DNA from: Mycolicibacter engbaekii
GTDB lineage: Bacteria; Actinomycetota; Actinomycetes; Mycobacteriales; Mycobacteriaceae
Length of the DNA stretch: 64,000 bases
Assembly (NCBI RefSeq): GCF_002101585.1
Contig: NZ_LQOT01000043.1
Coordinates: forward strand, 41,776 to 105,775
Direction: 5' to 3'
Shown here piece after piece: positions 53,470 through 63,310 of the stretch (positions are counted from its first letter, which is position 1; the number at the start of each line of letters is the position of its first letter). The notes beneath the pieces were generated by a model, which had not been told where the DNA came from, did not search any database, and saw nothing but the letters and a program-made list of their open reading frames with translations. The translations under genes and the position numbers were made by a program.

Positions 53470-54909
53470 TCACGCAGAATGGCCGGAAAGGACGCCGCTT
53501 CCGCTCTCCGGGATGACCCATCGGAAGGTCACGCCCGCACCGGCGTGAGGTAGACAGGTCAGCGTCCCGCCGTGTGCGACCGCCAAGGCCCGCGCGATCG
53601 GCAGCCCCAGACCGGCCCCGCCGTGGTCCCGGCCGCGGTCGCTGTCCAGGCGCACCAACCGATCGAAGATGCGCTCGGCGTCGTCGGCACTCACCCCGAT
53701 GCCGGTGTCGGTGACCCGCACCTCCACCCCTGCGTCTACGCGGCCGACCTCGACGGCGATCCGACCACCCGACGGCGTATAGCGGCGTGCGTTGTCGAGC
53801 AGGTTGGACAGGATCTGCGCCGCCCGCATCGGGTCGATGCGAACAGTCGCCGAATCCAGGCCGCTGCGTTGCAGACTCAGGTGCGGGGCCAGCAACGCGG
53901 CACGATCCATCTGCGTCTCGACGATCCCGACCAGGTCGGTCTCCACAAGCTCCAGGGGCAGCCCCGCATCGATGTAGCTCAGGTCGAGCATGTCGGTGAC
54001 CAATCGGGTGGCCCGCCGCGCCTCGGTCAACAGCAACGTGGCCCGACGATGCTGGCGGAGCAACTCGGGCTCACGTCCGATGTCCGACTGCAGTGGGTCG
54101 TGAGACAACCGCTGGCCGACGTAGCCGGCGATCTGTTCCGCGGCGGCCTGCATGCCCGCGATCGGGGTACGAAGCTCGTGAGCGGCATCGGCCAGGAATC
54201 GCCGAACCGCGGCCTCCGCACGCCGGGCACCCTCGGCCGCGAGCTGCGCTCGCGTCTCGGAGGCTTCCAGCTCATCGAGCATGTCATCGAAAGCCTCTGC
54301 CGCCCTCCCGAGTTCGGTCTTCGGGCGGTCCGGACGCAGTCGTCTTCCCCGGTCGCCGGTGGTGATATCGCGCGCCAGATCGGTGAGCCGGTCCAACGGT
54401 GCCAGCAGCACCCGGCTCAGCCCCGCCAGCAACACCGCTGCAAGCACCAGCGTGGCCAGTCCGGCTTCGATCATCAAGCGGCGCAACCGCTGTAACGTCT
54501 CGTCGGCCTCGGTGGTGTCGGCGACCAGAATCACCCGGTCGCCGTTGGCCAGGGAATGCACCCGCACCGCAGCGGAATCGTCCGGCTCCATCGGCGGGTG
54601 AGACCGCAATGCCCCGGCGGTCAACCCGGGATCGATCGCCGGGTTGCCGTAGGAGGGGCCCGCCGCGGTCACCACCAGCGCCGCGACGACACCCCCATTG
54701 AGCTGCTCCGCCAGCTTTTCCGCCGAAATCCCCATTGCCACCAGGGAGTCGGCGCGATCCATCGCCGACGCCAACCGCTCGTTGAGGCTGCGGTTGTTCG
54801 ACGCCGTCAACGTGGCGTCGATCACCAGCCCCATGGCCACCATCAGCACGGCGAGCAGTGCCAGCACCATCACCATCAGCCGGTGCCGCAGCGATGGCGT
54901 GGCGGTCAT
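53470..54909 (-). CDS. Sensor histidine kinase with HAMP domain
   Basis: A 479-residue membrane kinase: two transmembrane helices (LMVMVLALLAVLMVAMGLVI and LATLVLAAVLLAGLSRVLL) around a periplasmic domain, a HAMP domain, HisKA with ADAAHELRTPIAGMQ (phosphoacceptor His), and an ATPase domain with NLLDNARRYTP (N box), DTGIGVSADD (G1) and GGAGLGLPIARAL (G2). The ATG overlaps the response-regulator stop (ATGA). The signal is unknown. Confidence 0.93.
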   Translation of the reverse strand: MTATPSLRHRLMVMVLALLAVLMVAMGLVIDATLTASNNRSLNERLASAMDRADSLVAMGISAEKLAEQLNGGVVAALVVTAAGPSYGNPAIDPGLTAGALRSHPPMEPDDSAAVRVHSLANGDRVILVADTTEADETLQRLRRLMIEAGLATLVLAAVLLAGLSRVLLAPLDRLTDLARDITTGDRGRRLRPDRPKTELGRAAEAFDDMLDELEASETRAQLAAEGARRAEAAVRRFLADAAHELRTPIAGMQAAAEQIAGYVGQRLSHDPLQSDIGREPELLRQHRRATLLLTEARRATRLVTDMLDLSYIDAGLPLELVETDLVGIVETQMDRAALLAPHLSLQRSGLDSATVRIDPMRAAQILSNLLDNARRYTPSGGRIAVEVGRVDAGVEVRVTDTGIGVSADDAERIFDRLVRLDSDRGRDHGGAGLGLPIARALAVAHGGTLTCLPHAGAGVTFRWVIPESGSGVLSGHSA

Positions 54910-55628
54910 GAGCCGGGAATCTCCAGCCGGTAACCCATTCCCCGCACGGCGTGCAGAATCTGCGGTCCCAGCGCCTCGAGTTTGCGCCGCAATGCGTCCA
55001 GGTGAGCCTCAACCAGGTCCGGATCCTCGGCCTCCTGGCCCCATACCGCGGTGAGAATCTGGCCGGCGCTGACGATGCGGCCGCGCTGTTCGACCAGAAA
55101 GACCAGAACCTGCAGCTCCGCGCCGGTCAGGTTCAAGGGTGCGCCGGACCGGGAAGCCGCCCCCGCCTCGACGTCGATCGTGAGGTCGCCGACATTCAGC
55201 GCCGACGGCAGCCGCCCCCTCCTGCGCAGCACCGCGCCGACGCGGGCAACCAGCTCGGCAAGCTCGAACGGCTTAGCCACATAGTCGTCGGCGCCGTATT
55301 CAAGCCCGCGCAGCCGGTCGGAGAGCCCACCGCGAGCGGTCAGCAGCAGCACCGCTGCTTCGCCCCGCTTCACGATCACGTCCATCAGCGCAAAGCCGTC
55401 GCGGCCCGGCAGCATGACGTCCAGTACCACCAAGTCGGGCCGGAAGTCGTCCAGCACGTCCTCCAGCCCGTGCCCGTCCGGCATCGTGGCGATGACGTAG
55501 CCGGCGTCGGACAGCGCCTCGCCGACCATCTCTCGGATTGTCTCGGAGTCCTCGACGACCAGCACTCGCGGCGTCCCAGTGCCGCCAGACCCGCCGCCGC
55601 GCCGCTCGGCGGGCCGGAAGTCGGTCAT
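54906..55628 (-). CDS. OmpR/PhoB-type response regulator
   Basis: A 240-residue protein: Gly-rich N-terminal leader, receiver domain (VLVVEDSE acidic pair; phospho-Asp in LVVLDVMLPGRDG; K in YVAKPFEL), and a C-terminal winged helix (GAELQVLVFLVEQRGRIVS, HLDALRRKLEA, VRGMGYRLE). Together with the kinase gene it forms a complete two-component system. Confidence 0.93.
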   Translation of the reverse strand: MTDFRPAERRGGGSGGTGTPRVLVVEDSETIREMVGEALSDAGYVIATMPDGHGLEDVLDDFRPDLVVLDVMLPGRDGFALMDVIVKRGEAAVLLLTARGGLSDRLRGLEYGADDYVAKPFELAELVARVGAVLRRRGRLPSALNVGDLTIDVEAGAASRSGAPLNLTGAELQVLVFLVEQRGRIVSAGQILTAVWGQEAEDPDLVEAHLDALRRKLEALGPQILHAVRGMGYRLEIPGS

Positions 55629-55707
55629 GCTTCATTGATAACACTGCCCTGCGCGGAATTGGAAAAGGCCTCCGCGGTATATGCGTTCAGCGCGTCGCTC
55701 CGGCCGA

Positions 55708-56463
55708 CTACAGCAGGTACCCCTGCTCGGGTTGCGGCGCGGCGGGCGCGATCAGGTCGGGCGAGTTGTTGGCGACGCTGTTGACCAACGGCGAGACCTG
55801 GCGCAGCACCGTCCTCGGCGCCTCAAGTGCGCAGGTCAAAAGCCCGGTATCGATCGCACTGTCGGGGTCCAGCCAACGATCCCAATGGCTTTGGGCAAGC
55901 AACACCGGCATCCGGTCGTGGATGCCGGCCAGGTCGCCGACGGAGTCGGTGGTGATGACGGCCAGGCTCAGCACCGGCTCGGAGGTCTTGTGCGGTCGCC
56001 ACACCGACCACAACCCGGCGGCGAACAGCGTCGCGCCGTCCCCATGGATGTAGAACGGGGTCTTTCGGGCTTTGCGGCCGGCCGGACCGCCGGACTCGGT
56101 GCGCCATTCGTAGTAGCCGTCCATGGGCACCAGGCAGCGCCGATGGTCCGCGGATGCCCGAAAAGCCGGCGAGGTGGCGACCTTGTCCGCGCGGGCGTTG
56201 ATCAGCAACCGCCCCCCGGGCGCCGGTCGGCCGTCGGCTCCGGCCCGAGTCCAGGGCGGAACCAGACCCCAGCGCATCTGTCGCAGGCGCCGCGTCGGCC
56301 GGTCGCCGGGCTCGCCGTGCCGGCAGACCACCGCGATCACGTCGTCGGTGGGCGCCACGTTGTAGCTCGGGCCGACGTAGCGCTCCGCCGGAATCTCGTT
56401 GATCGCGCCGATCCGCCCGGCCAGCATCGCCGGGTCGGTGGTCACCGCGAAACGACCGCACAT
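55708..56463 (-). CDS. SRAP domain protein (YedK/HMCES type, Rv3226c)
   Basis: A 251-residue SOS-response-associated peptidase-like protein that binds abasic sites in single-stranded DNA and forms a DNA-protein crosslink. Catalytic C2 (MCGRF, after Met removal), the arginine-asparagine region LLINARADK, E in YYEWR, and H in IHDRMPVLL are all present. The start at 56463 places Cys at position 2, as the mechanism requires. Confidence 0.93.
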   Translation of the reverse strand: MCGRFAVTTDPAMLAGRIGAINEIPAERYVGPSYNVAPTDDVIAVVCRHGEPGDRPTRRLRQMRWGLVPPWTRAGADGRPAPGGRLLINARADKVATSPAFRASADHRRCLVPMDGYYEWRTESGGPAGRKARKTPFYIHGDGATLFAAGLWSVWRPHKTSEPVLSLAVITTDSVGDLAGIHDRMPVLLAQSHWDRWLDPDSAIDTGLLTCALEAPRTVLRQVSPLVNSVANNSPDLIAPAAPQPEQGYLL

Positions 56464-56676
56464 GGCTCCATGGTGACAGCTGCCCGGTGCGGTCGCGACC
56501 GCCAAACGAAACGGTTAACGGCAGGCGTTGAAAATGAACAGCAGGCGTCATCGAATCGACGCCAAAACCTCGCCGATGAACATTCGATCCTTCGCGGTGA
56601 ACAACGAGTGTGAGCGCTTTTCAGGCCCCCGTACAGGTGCTTACGCTGGCAGTGTTCTGCAAGTTTCCCGCAAGTT

Positions 56677-56694
56677 CCTGCACTCCGGTGCAGG
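56677..56694 (+). other. UNCG-type tetraloop hairpin at the PE ribosome-binding site
   Basis: CCTGCAC and GTGCAGG close a TCCG loop on a C-G pair (C(UNCG)G type, unusually stable). It ends two bases before the AAGGAGGAG Shine-Dalgarno sequence of the PE gene. It may set or limit translation, or protect mRNA ends. Confidence 0.5.
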
Positions 56695-56710
56695 CAAGGA
56701 GGAGTTAGAC

Positions 56711-57010
56711 GTGTCGACCGTTGTTGCGCAGCCGGAGGTCTTGGCTGCGAGCGCCCACGAGCTTCAGGCGATAACCGCGGAAATGCAGGCCAGCAACGCA
56801 GCGGCGTTTGCCCCGACGACCCAGATCGTCCCGGCGGGAGCCGACATGGTGTCCATCCTGACCGCCACCAGCTTCGCCGCACACGCCGAGCTCTACCAGC
56901 AGGTCGGTGCACGTGCTGTTGCCATGCAGCAGATGCTGGAGACCGTGCTGAGCATCAGCTCCGGGTCGTACGCCGCCACCGAGGCCGCCAACGCGGCCGC
57001 TCTGGGTTAA
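56711..57010 (+). CDS. PE family protein
   Basis: A 99-residue PE-domain protein (VAQPEVLAASAHELQAI carries the Pro-Glu) with the secretion motif YxxxE at the end (YAATEAANAA). It is secreted through a type VII system together with a PPE partner. The GTG start has AAGGAGGAG about six bases upstream. The PPE gene follows 14 bases later. Confidence 0.95.
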   Translation: MSTVVAQPEVLAASAHELQAITAEMQASNAAAFAPTTQIVPAGADMVSILTATSFAAHAELYQQVGARAVAMQQMLETVLSISSGSYAATEAANAAALG

Positions 57011-57024
57011 GCGCAGGCGACGCA

Positions 57025-58263
57025 ATGGATTTCGGTATGTTGCCGCCCGAGATCAACTCGGCGTTGATGTACGCGGGCGCCGGCTCGGCCCCGCTGTGGG
57101 CCGCTTCGCGAGCCTGGGAGAGCTTGGCTGCGGGCATCTACTCCACGGCTGCGAGCTACACGACGGCGCTGGCCGACCTGACCGCTGAGTGGCAGGGACC
57201 GGCAGCGGCAGCCATGACCAATGCGTTTGCACCGCACCTGGAATGGCTGAACCGGGCGGCAGCCCAGGCCGAGCAGGTGGCAGCGCAGGCAGGCGCTGCG
57301 GCGGCCGCACATGACGCGGCGTTTGCCGCAACGGTGCCGCCGGCAGTGGTCGAGGCGAACCGCGAGACGTTGATGGCGCTGCTGGCGACCAACATCCTCG
57401 GACAGAACACTCCGGCGATCGCGGCCACCGAAGCCGCCTACGGAGAGATGTGGCTACAGGACGCCGCCACGATGTACAGCTACGCCGGCCAGTCGGCGGC
57501 CGCGACGACGCTGCCGCCGTTCACGCCGCCGGCACCCACCGTCAACCCGGCCGGGGTGGCGGCGCAGGAGGCCGCGGTTGCGCTGGCGGCCGGATCGGCC
57601 ACCGCCACCGACGCCGACACGTTGACCGCCCTGACCACGGCGCTGCCCGGCCGGTTGGGCGACCTCGCCGGCCCGGCCGTGTCCGGATTCCTCGAAAACC
57701 TGCAGAATCCGATCACTCTGGACGGGTCGAGTATCACCTTCAACGGTGTGCTCGGCGACCTCATGCGGGGCCTGACCGGGTCGGAAACGCTGAGCGCGTC
57801 GAGCCCGATGGACATGTTCATCCGGATGGTCTCGCCGATGCGGCTTTTCACCACGGCGTTCAAGGACATCGACGGGTTGTCCCACTCGATGTTCCCGGCG
57901 GCGAAGGTCGCCGAGGGGGCTTCCAAGCTCGCCGAAGGAGCCGCCAAAGCAGCCGAAGGCGCGGCCAAGGGCCTGGGCGCCGGTATCTCGGGCACCATCG
58001 GCAAGGCCTCGCTGGTCGGCCCGCTCTCGGTGCCGCAGACCTGGGCCGCCGCCGTACCTGCGGCGGCGACACAGGCCGCAACGGCGCAGCTCAGTGGCCT
58101 GGGGGCAGCAGGCGCGGCCGGGGCCGGTGGCGCCGCCCACACAATGGGCGGAATTCCAATGGCGGGCGCCGGCGGCGCCGGCCGCGGCGGTTTCGGTGCC
58201 TTCGGCACTCCGCGCTACGGATTCCGGCCGATGGTGGTCGGACGTCCCCCGGCCGGCGGCTGA
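57025..58263 (+). CDS. PPE family protein, SVP subgroup
   Basis: A 412-residue protein: PPE domain (about 1-175) starting FGMLPPEINSALMYAGAG, with the WxG turn EWQGPAA; a C-terminal domain with GPLSVPQTWAAA, which is the GxxSVPxxW of the PPE-SVP group. The middle has alanine-rich repeats (AAKVAEGASKLAEGAAKAAE). Members associate with PE proteins and are exported by ESX-5-type systems. The gene is in the PE/PPE operon, and the pair is not known to me at this locus in H37Rv. Confidence 0.95.
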   Translation: MDFGMLPPEINSALMYAGAGSAPLWAASRAWESLAAGIYSTAASYTTALADLTAEWQGPAAAAMTNAFAPHLEWLNRAAAQAEQVAAQAGAAAAAHDAAFAATVPPAVVEANRETLMALLATNILGQNTPAIAATEAAYGEMWLQDAATMYSYAGQSAAATTLPPFTPPAPTVNPAGVAAQEAAVALAAGSATATDADTLTALTTALPGRLGDLAGPAVSGFLENLQNPITLDGSSITFNGVLGDLMRGLTGSETLSASSPMDMFIRMVSPMRLFTTAFKDIDGLSHSMFPAAKVAEGASKLAEGAAKAAEGAAKGLGAGISGTIGKASLVGPLSVPQTWAAAVPAAATQAATAQLSGLGAAGAAGAGGAAHTMGGIPMAGAGGAGRGGFGAFGTPRYGFRPMVVGRPPAGG

Positions 58264-58280
58264 TCCCCTAGCTCCTGGGC

Positions 58281-58353
58281 CGATCGCGCCGCCCCGCGAT
58301 CGGTCCCCCACCCCTATCGATGCCGCGCCATGACCTGCTCTGGCGCGGCATCG
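58281..58353 (+). terminator. Two hairpins after the PE/PPE operon
   Basis: CGATCGCG/CGCGATCG (58281-58302) and CGATGCCGCGCCA/TGGCGCGGCATCG (58318-58353, perfect 13-bp stem). No T-run. The second is strong enough to act as a tract-less terminator between the PPE gene and aroA. Confidence 0.55.
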
Positions 58354-58469
58354 GCGTGCTGGTGGCGCAACGCGGACAGCACATGTCACGCCGGCAACCC
58401 CCGTCGACGACGGCCCGACCGCGCGCCGATATCAGCCACCCGGTCCGACGCTGGCAGGATGAGACCGTG

Positions 58470-59759
58470 ATGAATTGGCCGGCGCCGACGCCTACCGCTG
58501 CTGTCGACGCGACGGTGATCGTGCCCGGTTCGAAGTCGCAGACCAATCGGGCGCTGGTGCTGGCCGCACTGGCCGCCGACCGCGGCGGCGGCGTCTCCAC
58601 CCTGTCCGGCGCCCTGCGCAGCCGCGACACCGACCTGATGCTCGACGCACTGCGGGCACTGGGCCTGCGCGTCGAGGCGGTGGCGCACCACGTGACGGTC
58701 AGCGGCAAGATCGACCCCGAGCCGGACATCCGGTTGAACTGCGGACTGGCCGGTACCGTGCTGCGGTTCGTGCCTCCGCTGGCAGCACTGGGCACGGTCA
58801 CCGTCACGTTCGACGGGGACGAGCAGGCCCGGGCCCGGCCGATTGCACCGCTGTTGGACGCGATGCGCAGCCTTGGCATCGCGGTCGACGGCGACGGATT
58901 GCCGTTCGGGGTCCACGGCACCGGGGCGGTGGCCGGTGGCACGGTGGCGATCGACGCCTCGGCATCCTCGCAGTTCGTCTCCGGCCTGCTGCTGGCTGCG
59001 GCGGCGTTCGACGACGGGCTGACCGTGGTGCACACCGGGGCGAGCCTGCCGTCCGCGCCGCACATCGCGATGACGGTGGCGATGCTGCGCCAGGCCGGAA
59101 TCGACGTCGACGACGCCACCGCGAACCGCTGGCGGGTCGAGCCGGCGACGGCGGCAGCCCGCAACTGGGATATCGAGCCGGACCTGTCCAACGCCACCCC
59201 GTTCCTGGCTGCCGCCGTGGTCACCGGAGGACGGGTGCGTATCGCCGGCTGGCCCGCGGTCGGCGTCCAGCCCAGCGCGGCCATCATCGAGATCATCGGC
59301 GCCACCGGCGCTCGGGTGAGCCACACCGACGCGCACCTTGAGGTGCAGGGCCCAGACGGTTACGGCGGCTTCGACGTGGATCTGCGGGCCGTCGGCGAGC
59401 TCACCCCGACGGTGGCTGCGCTGGCAGCCTTGGCCGATCCCGGGTCGGTGTCGCGGCTGAGCGGCATCGCGCATCTGCGCGGGCACGAGACCGACCGCCT
59501 CGCGGCGCTGACAACCGAGATCAACCGGTTGGGCGGCCAGGCCGTCGAGACCGACGACGGCCTGGTGATCACCGCCACCGAGCTGCACGGCGGGACGTGG
59601 CACTCCTACGCCGACCATCGGATGGCCACCGCCGGTGCGATTCTGGGGCTGCGGGTGCCCGGCGTGGAGGTCGAAGACATCGAGACCACCGCCAAGACCC
59701 TGCCGGCGTTTCCCCGGATGTGGGCCGACATGCTCGCCGATGCGGGAGCCGGGGCTTGA
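58470..59759 (+). CDS. aroA: 3-phosphoshikimate 1-carboxyvinyltransferase AroA (EPSP synthase)
   Basis: A 429-residue shikimate-pathway enzyme joining shikimate 3-phosphate with phosphoenolpyruvate. The N-terminal [17 protein letters not shown], the [15 protein letters not shown] region (phosphoenolpyruvate site) and the late [19 protein letters not shown] are all seen. ATG 58470 is preceded by an in-frame GTG at 58467. The stop overlaps the rsgA start, TTG 59756, so the two genes are coupled. Confidence 0.95.
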   Translation: MNWPAPTPTAAVDATVIVPGSKSQTNRALVLAALAADRGGGVSTLSGALRSRDTDLMLDALRALGLRVEAVAHHVTVSGKIDPEPDIRLNCGLAGTVLRFVPPLAALGTVTVTFDGDEQARARPIAPLLDAMRSLGIAVDGDGLPFGVHGTGAVAGGTVAIDASASSQFVSGLLLAAAAFDDGLTVVHTGASLPSAPHIAMTVAMLRQAGIDVDDATANRWRVEPATAAARNWDIEPDLSNATPFLAAAVVTGGRVRIAGWPAVGVQPSAAIIEIIGATGARVSHTDAHLEVQGPDGYGGFDVDLRAVGELTPTVAALAALADPGSVSRLSGIAHLRGHETDRLAALTTEINRLGGQAVETDDGLVITATELHGGTWHSYADHRMATAGAILGLRVPGVEVEDIETTAKTLPAFPRMWADMLADAGAGA

Positions 59760-60739
59760 AACCGGAGGACTACGACGAGTCCGACGTCAAAGTCCGCTCC
59801 GGCCGCGGATCGCGGCCGCGCACCAAAATCCGCCCGGGGCACGCCGATGCCCGTTCGGCGATGGTCGTCAGCGTGGACCGCGGCCGCTGGGGCTGCGTTT
59901 TGGACGGGGATCCGGCCGACCGGCCGGTCACCGCGATGCGGGCCCGCGAGCTGGGCCGTACCCCGATCGTGGTCGGTGACCGCGTCGACGTGGTCGGCGA
60001 CCTGTCCGGGCGGCCGGACACGCTGGCACGGATCGTGCGACGCAGACCCCGGCGAACGGTCTTGCGGCGCACCGCCGATGACACCGACCCCACCGAGCGG
60101 GTGGTGGTCGCCAACGCCGATCAGCTGCTCATGGTGGTGGCGCTGGCCGACCCGCCGCCACGGACCGGTCTGGTCGAACGGGCCCTGATCGCCGCCTACG
60201 CCGGAGGCCTGGCGCCGATTCTGTGCCTCACCAAGACCGACCTGGCCGATCCGGAGCCGTTCGCCGGTCAGTTCGCCGACCTGGACCTCACGATCGTGAC
60301 CGCGGGCCGCGACGACCCGCTCGACGCCGTCGCCCCCCTACTGGAGTCGAAAGTGACCGTGCTGCTGGGCCACTCCGGTGTCGGCAAGTCCACCCTGGTG
60401 AATCGCCTTGTCCCAGATGCTGACCGGGCCGTGGGGCGGGTCACCGACATCGGCCGGGGCCGGCATACGTCCACTCAGTCGGTAGCCCTGCGGCTGGCGG
60501 ACTCCGGCTGGGTGATCGACACCCCGGGGATTCGCTCGTTCGGCCTGGCCCATATTGCGCCCGACGACGTGTTGCTGGCGTTCTCCGACCTGGCCGAGGC
60601 CATCGCGGACTGTCCGCGCGGCTGCGGCCATCTGGGTCCGCCCGCCGATCCCGAATGCGCGCTGGACAACCTGACGGGGGCGGCGCAGCGCCGGGTCGCG
60701 GCGGCCCGCCGGTTGCTCACGGTGTTGCGCGAGGGCTGA
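59756..60739 (+). CDS. rsgA: Ribosome small-subunit GTPase RsgA
   Basis: A 327-residue circularly permuted GTPase that releases or matures the 30S subunit. OB-fold N-terminus, then G4 TKTD, G1 [11 protein letters not shown]3 DTPG in order G4-G1-G3, and a zinc knuckle CPRGCGH with PECALDN. The TTG start at 59756 overlaps the aroA stop. It converges on desA3 with 20 bases between. Confidence 0.94.
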   Translation: MKPEDYDESDVKVRSGRGSRPRTKIRPGHADARSAMVVSVDRGRWGCVLDGDPADRPVTAMRARELGRTPIVVGDRVDVVGDLSGRPDTLARIVRRRPRRTVLRRTADDTDPTERVVVANADQLLMVVALADPPPRTGLVERALIAAYAGGLAPILCLTKTDLADPEPFAGQFADLDLTIVTAGRDDPLDAVAPLLESKVTVLLGHSGVGKSTLVNRLVPDADRAVGRVTDIGRGRHTSTQSVALRLADSGWVIDTPGIRSFGLAHIAPDDVLLAFSDLAEAIADCPRGCGHLGPPADPECALDNLTGAAQRRVAAARRLLTVLREG

Positions 60740-60759
60740 CGCTTTTGGCTTCCGCCGGA

Positions 60760-62019
60760 TCAGGCGGCTAATTCCGCCTGCCGGCCGCTGCGCCAGCCGC
60801 GCACCGCCTTGATGGCCGACTTGAGACCGCGACGGCGCCCGGTCATCGGATCCACCCGCGAGAATCCCGGCCCGAGTTCGGCGAACATCTTCTCGCTGCG
60901 CGTTTCCGGCGCGTCATCGGCAGTGTCATGCAGGAAGCGGTCCGGCAGAGACAGTTTGGCGATGGTGCGCCAGGTTTTGCCGTACTGCACCAGGAACGGG
61001 CCGGAGGTGTAGGGCAGGTCGTAGCGCTCGCAGACGGCCCGCACCCGCTCGGCGATCTCGGGGTAGCGGTTGCTCGGCAGATCGGGGAACAGATGATGCT
61101 CGATCTGGTGCGACAGGCTGCCGGAGAAGAACCGCATCACCGGTCCGGCGTCGATGTTGGCGCTGCCCAGCAGTTGCCGGAGATACCACTGCCCCTGCGA
61201 CTCACCGGCCATGTCGGTCTTGGTGAACTTCTCTGCGCCGTCGGGGAAATGGCCGCAGAAGATGATGGCGTTGGCCCACACGTTACGGATCACGTTGGCG
61301 ATCGCGTTGGCCTTCACCGTGGAGGCGAACGATGCGCGGGGCGACAAGGAGGTCAGGGCCGGAAACGCGATGTAGTCCTTGAACAACTGCCGGCCGGCCT
61401 TGCCGCCGAACTCCCGCAACCGCACCAATGACGCCTGGCGGTCGTTGCGGCCCTTGAAGATCTTGCCGACCTCCAGGTGCTGCAACGCCACTCCCCACTC
61501 AAAACCGATCGCGAGCATGGCGTTGTAGAAGATGTTGAATATGTTGAAGCGCTTCCAGGGCGCGTCACGCGTGACCCGCAGCAGGCCGTAGCCCACGTCG
61601 TCATCCATCCCGAGGATGTTGGTGTACTTGTGGTGAGCGAAGTTGTGGGTGAAACGCCAGTGCTTGGAGTAGCCGGCCATGTCCCATTCCCAGCCACTGG
61701 AGTGGATCTCGGGATCGTTCATCCAGTCCCACTGGCCGTGCATGACGTTGTGGCCGATCTCCATGTTCTCGACAATCTTGGCCACGCCCAGGGTCGCCGT
61801 ACCGGTCCAGCGCGCCCAGCGCCGATCCCCGGCCGCCAGCAGCACCCGACCGGTCACCTCAAGCAGTCGCTGAGCCGCGATGGTGCGGTGGATGTATCGA
61901 GCGTCGCGCTCGCCCCGACTGGCCTCGACGTCTCGGCGGATGGCATCCAGCTCTGCAGCGAGGTTCGCCACGTCGGCGTCACTGAGGTGCGCGAACACCT
62001 CGACGTCGGTTACCGCCAT
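60760..62019 (-). CDS. desA3: Acyl-CoA desaturase DesA3
   Basis: A 419-residue integral membrane stearoyl-CoA delta-9 desaturase. The three histidine boxes are GHNVMHGQWDW, FTHNFAHHKYTN and HQIEHHLFP, suiting a di-iron centre. It produces oleate with electrons from the reductase encoded just upstream. Between the two genes lie two overlapping copies of an operator (62051-62085), so desA3 may have its own regulated promoter. Confidence 0.95.
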   Translation of the reverse strand: MAVTDVEVFAHLSDADVANLAAELDAIRRDVEASRGERDARYIHRTIAAQRLLEVTGRVLLAAGDRRWARWTGTATLGVAKIVENMEIGHNVMHGQWDWMNDPEIHSSGWEWDMAGYSKHWRFTHNFAHHKYTNILGMDDDVGYGLLRVTRDAPWKRFNIFNIFYNAMLAIGFEWGVALQHLEVGKIFKGRNDRQASLVRLREFGGKAGRQLFKDYIAFPALTSLSPRASFASTVKANAIANVIRNVWANAIIFCGHFPDGAEKFTKTDMAGESQGQWYLRQLLGSANIDAGPVMRFFSGSLSHQIEHHLFPDLPSNRYPEIAERVRAVCERYDLPYTSGPFLVQYGKTWRTIAKLSLPDRFLHDTADDAPETRSEKMFAELGPGFSRVDPMTGRRRGLKSAIKAVRGWRSGRQAELAA

Positions 62020-62050
62020 TTACTTCCTCCAGGAAACGCTTTACTGTCTT

Positions 62051-62085
62051 TACCTACGCTATCGTAACTTACGTCAACGTAGGTT
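62051..62085. promoter_or_regulatory. Two overlapping operators upstream of desA3
   Basis: TACCTACGCTATCGTAACTT (62051-62070) and AACTTACGTCAACGTAGGTT (62066-62085) overlap by five bases with centres 15 bases apart. Both match the operator upstream of the reductase gene (17 of 20 and, on the other strand, 16 of 20 bases). Core: TTACG-N4-CGTAGGTT. Confidence 0.7.
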
Positions 62086-62100
62086 ACCAGCGGGTAATCC

Positions 62101-63246
62101 TTAGACGTCCAGTTGGCAATCGCCGGCTGCGGCGCACACACAGGTCTGCACCCGGGTGCCGGCCTCGTGGTCGACACCGGTGCGCAGATCACGGACCTGC
62201 CCCGAAACCAGCGTCACCACGCATGACTGACAGATACCCATCCGGCATCCGAACGGCATCAGCACGCCGGCGCCCTCGCCCGCCTCCAGCAACGTGGTTG
62301 CCGCATCCGCCGCGACACTCTTTCCGCTGGCAGCGAAGGTGACGGTACCGCCGCCCCCGGCCGCGCCGGTGCGCGCCACCGAGAACCGCTCGACGTGCAG
62401 ACGCTCGGAGATCCCCGCCTTCGACCAGAGAAGCTCGGCGTCGCCCAACATCGCCGCCGGCCCGCAGGCCCAGGTCTGACGCTCACGCCAGTCGGGCACC
62501 GCACCGTCGAGGGCTTCCGGGCCACGCAGCTGCAGCCGGCCCTGGTCGCGCGTGGTGCGCAGCAGCAGCCGGTAACCGGGGTTGTCCTGCGCCAGGCGGT
62601 CCAGCTCATCGGCGAACAGCGCGTCTGCCGCGGTCGGGGCCGAGTGCAGGTGAACAACGTTGCCCACCTCGCCCCGCCGGGCCAGGGAGCGCAACATCGC
62701 CATGACCGGGGTGATCCCCGATCCCGCGGTGAGGAACAGAACCGAGGCCGGCGCCGGATCGGGCAGCACGAACTCCCCCTGCGGGGCCGCCAGTCGCACG
62801 ATGGTCCCGGCCGCAACGCCGTCCACCAGATGACTGGACAGAAAACCCTCCGGCATCGCCTTGACGGTGATCGCGATGGTTCGGGCGCCGCTCACCGGTG
62901 CCGATGTGAGCGAGTAGGACCGCCAGCGCCATCGCCCGTCCACCAGCAGGCCGATACCGATGTATTGACCGGGCCGATAGTCGAACTGGAAACCCCAGCC
63001 GGGCTTGATGACCAGCGTCGCCGAATCCGCGGTCTCCCGCCGGACCTCCACCACGCGGCCGCGCAGTTCGCGGGCCGACCACAACGGGTTGACCAGCCGC
63101 AGATAGTCATCCGGCAGCAGCGGCGTGGTGATCTGTGTGGCGATGCGACGTAATGCGTTCCACGCCGGATGCCGCTCGGCCCCCGCGGCGGTCGCCCGCT
63201 TGGTGTCGCCGAGCCGCGCGACGATGGCCGATTGCTTCTTGCTCAC
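62101..63246 (-). CDS. Ferredoxin/flavin reductase partner of DesA3 (Rv3230c type)
   Basis: A 381-residue electron-transfer protein: FAD domain ([11 protein letters not shown], then RSYSLTSAP), NAD(P) domain ([11 protein letters not shown]), and a C-terminal plant-type 2Fe-2S domain ([11 protein letters not shown] and VQTCVC). It passes electrons from NADPH to DesA3. The GTG at 63246 has AGGGAC about nine bases upstream. An operator lies about 30 bases before the start. Confidence 0.93.
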   Translation of the reverse strand: MSKKQSAIVARLGDTKRATAAGAERHPAWNALRRIATQITTPLLPDDYLRLVNPLWSARELRGRVVEVRRETADSATLVIKPGWGFQFDYRPGQYIGIGLLVDGRWRWRSYSLTSAPVSGARTIAITVKAMPEGFLSSHLVDGVAAGTIVRLAAPQGEFVLPDPAPASVLFLTAGSGITPVMAMLRSLARRGEVGNVVHLHSAPTAADALFADELDRLAQDNPGYRLLLRTTRDQGRLQLRGPEALDGAVPDWRERQTWACGPAAMLGDAELLWSKAGISERLHVERFSVARTGAAGGGGTVTFAASGKSVAADAATTLLEAGEGAGVLMPFGCRMGICQSCVVTLVSGQVRDLRTGVDHEAGTRVQTCVCAAAGDCQLDV

Positions 63247-63277
63247 GACGGTGTCCCTGTTCGCTACCGGATGGATG

Positions 63278-63297
63278 AACCTACGGTACCGTAACTT
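63278..63297. promoter_or_regulatory. Operator upstream of the reductase gene
   Basis: AACCTACGGTACCGTAACTT, centred on the palindrome TACGGTACCGTA. The same 20-base operator occurs twice upstream of desA3, so one regulator probably controls both. Confidence 0.7.
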
Positions 63298-63310
63298 AGC
63301 TCGGGCGGCA

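Noticed and set aside
56711..58263. A full ESX secretion locus around the PE/PPE pair
   Set aside because: No esx, ecc or mycosin genes lie nearby; only the substrate pair is present.
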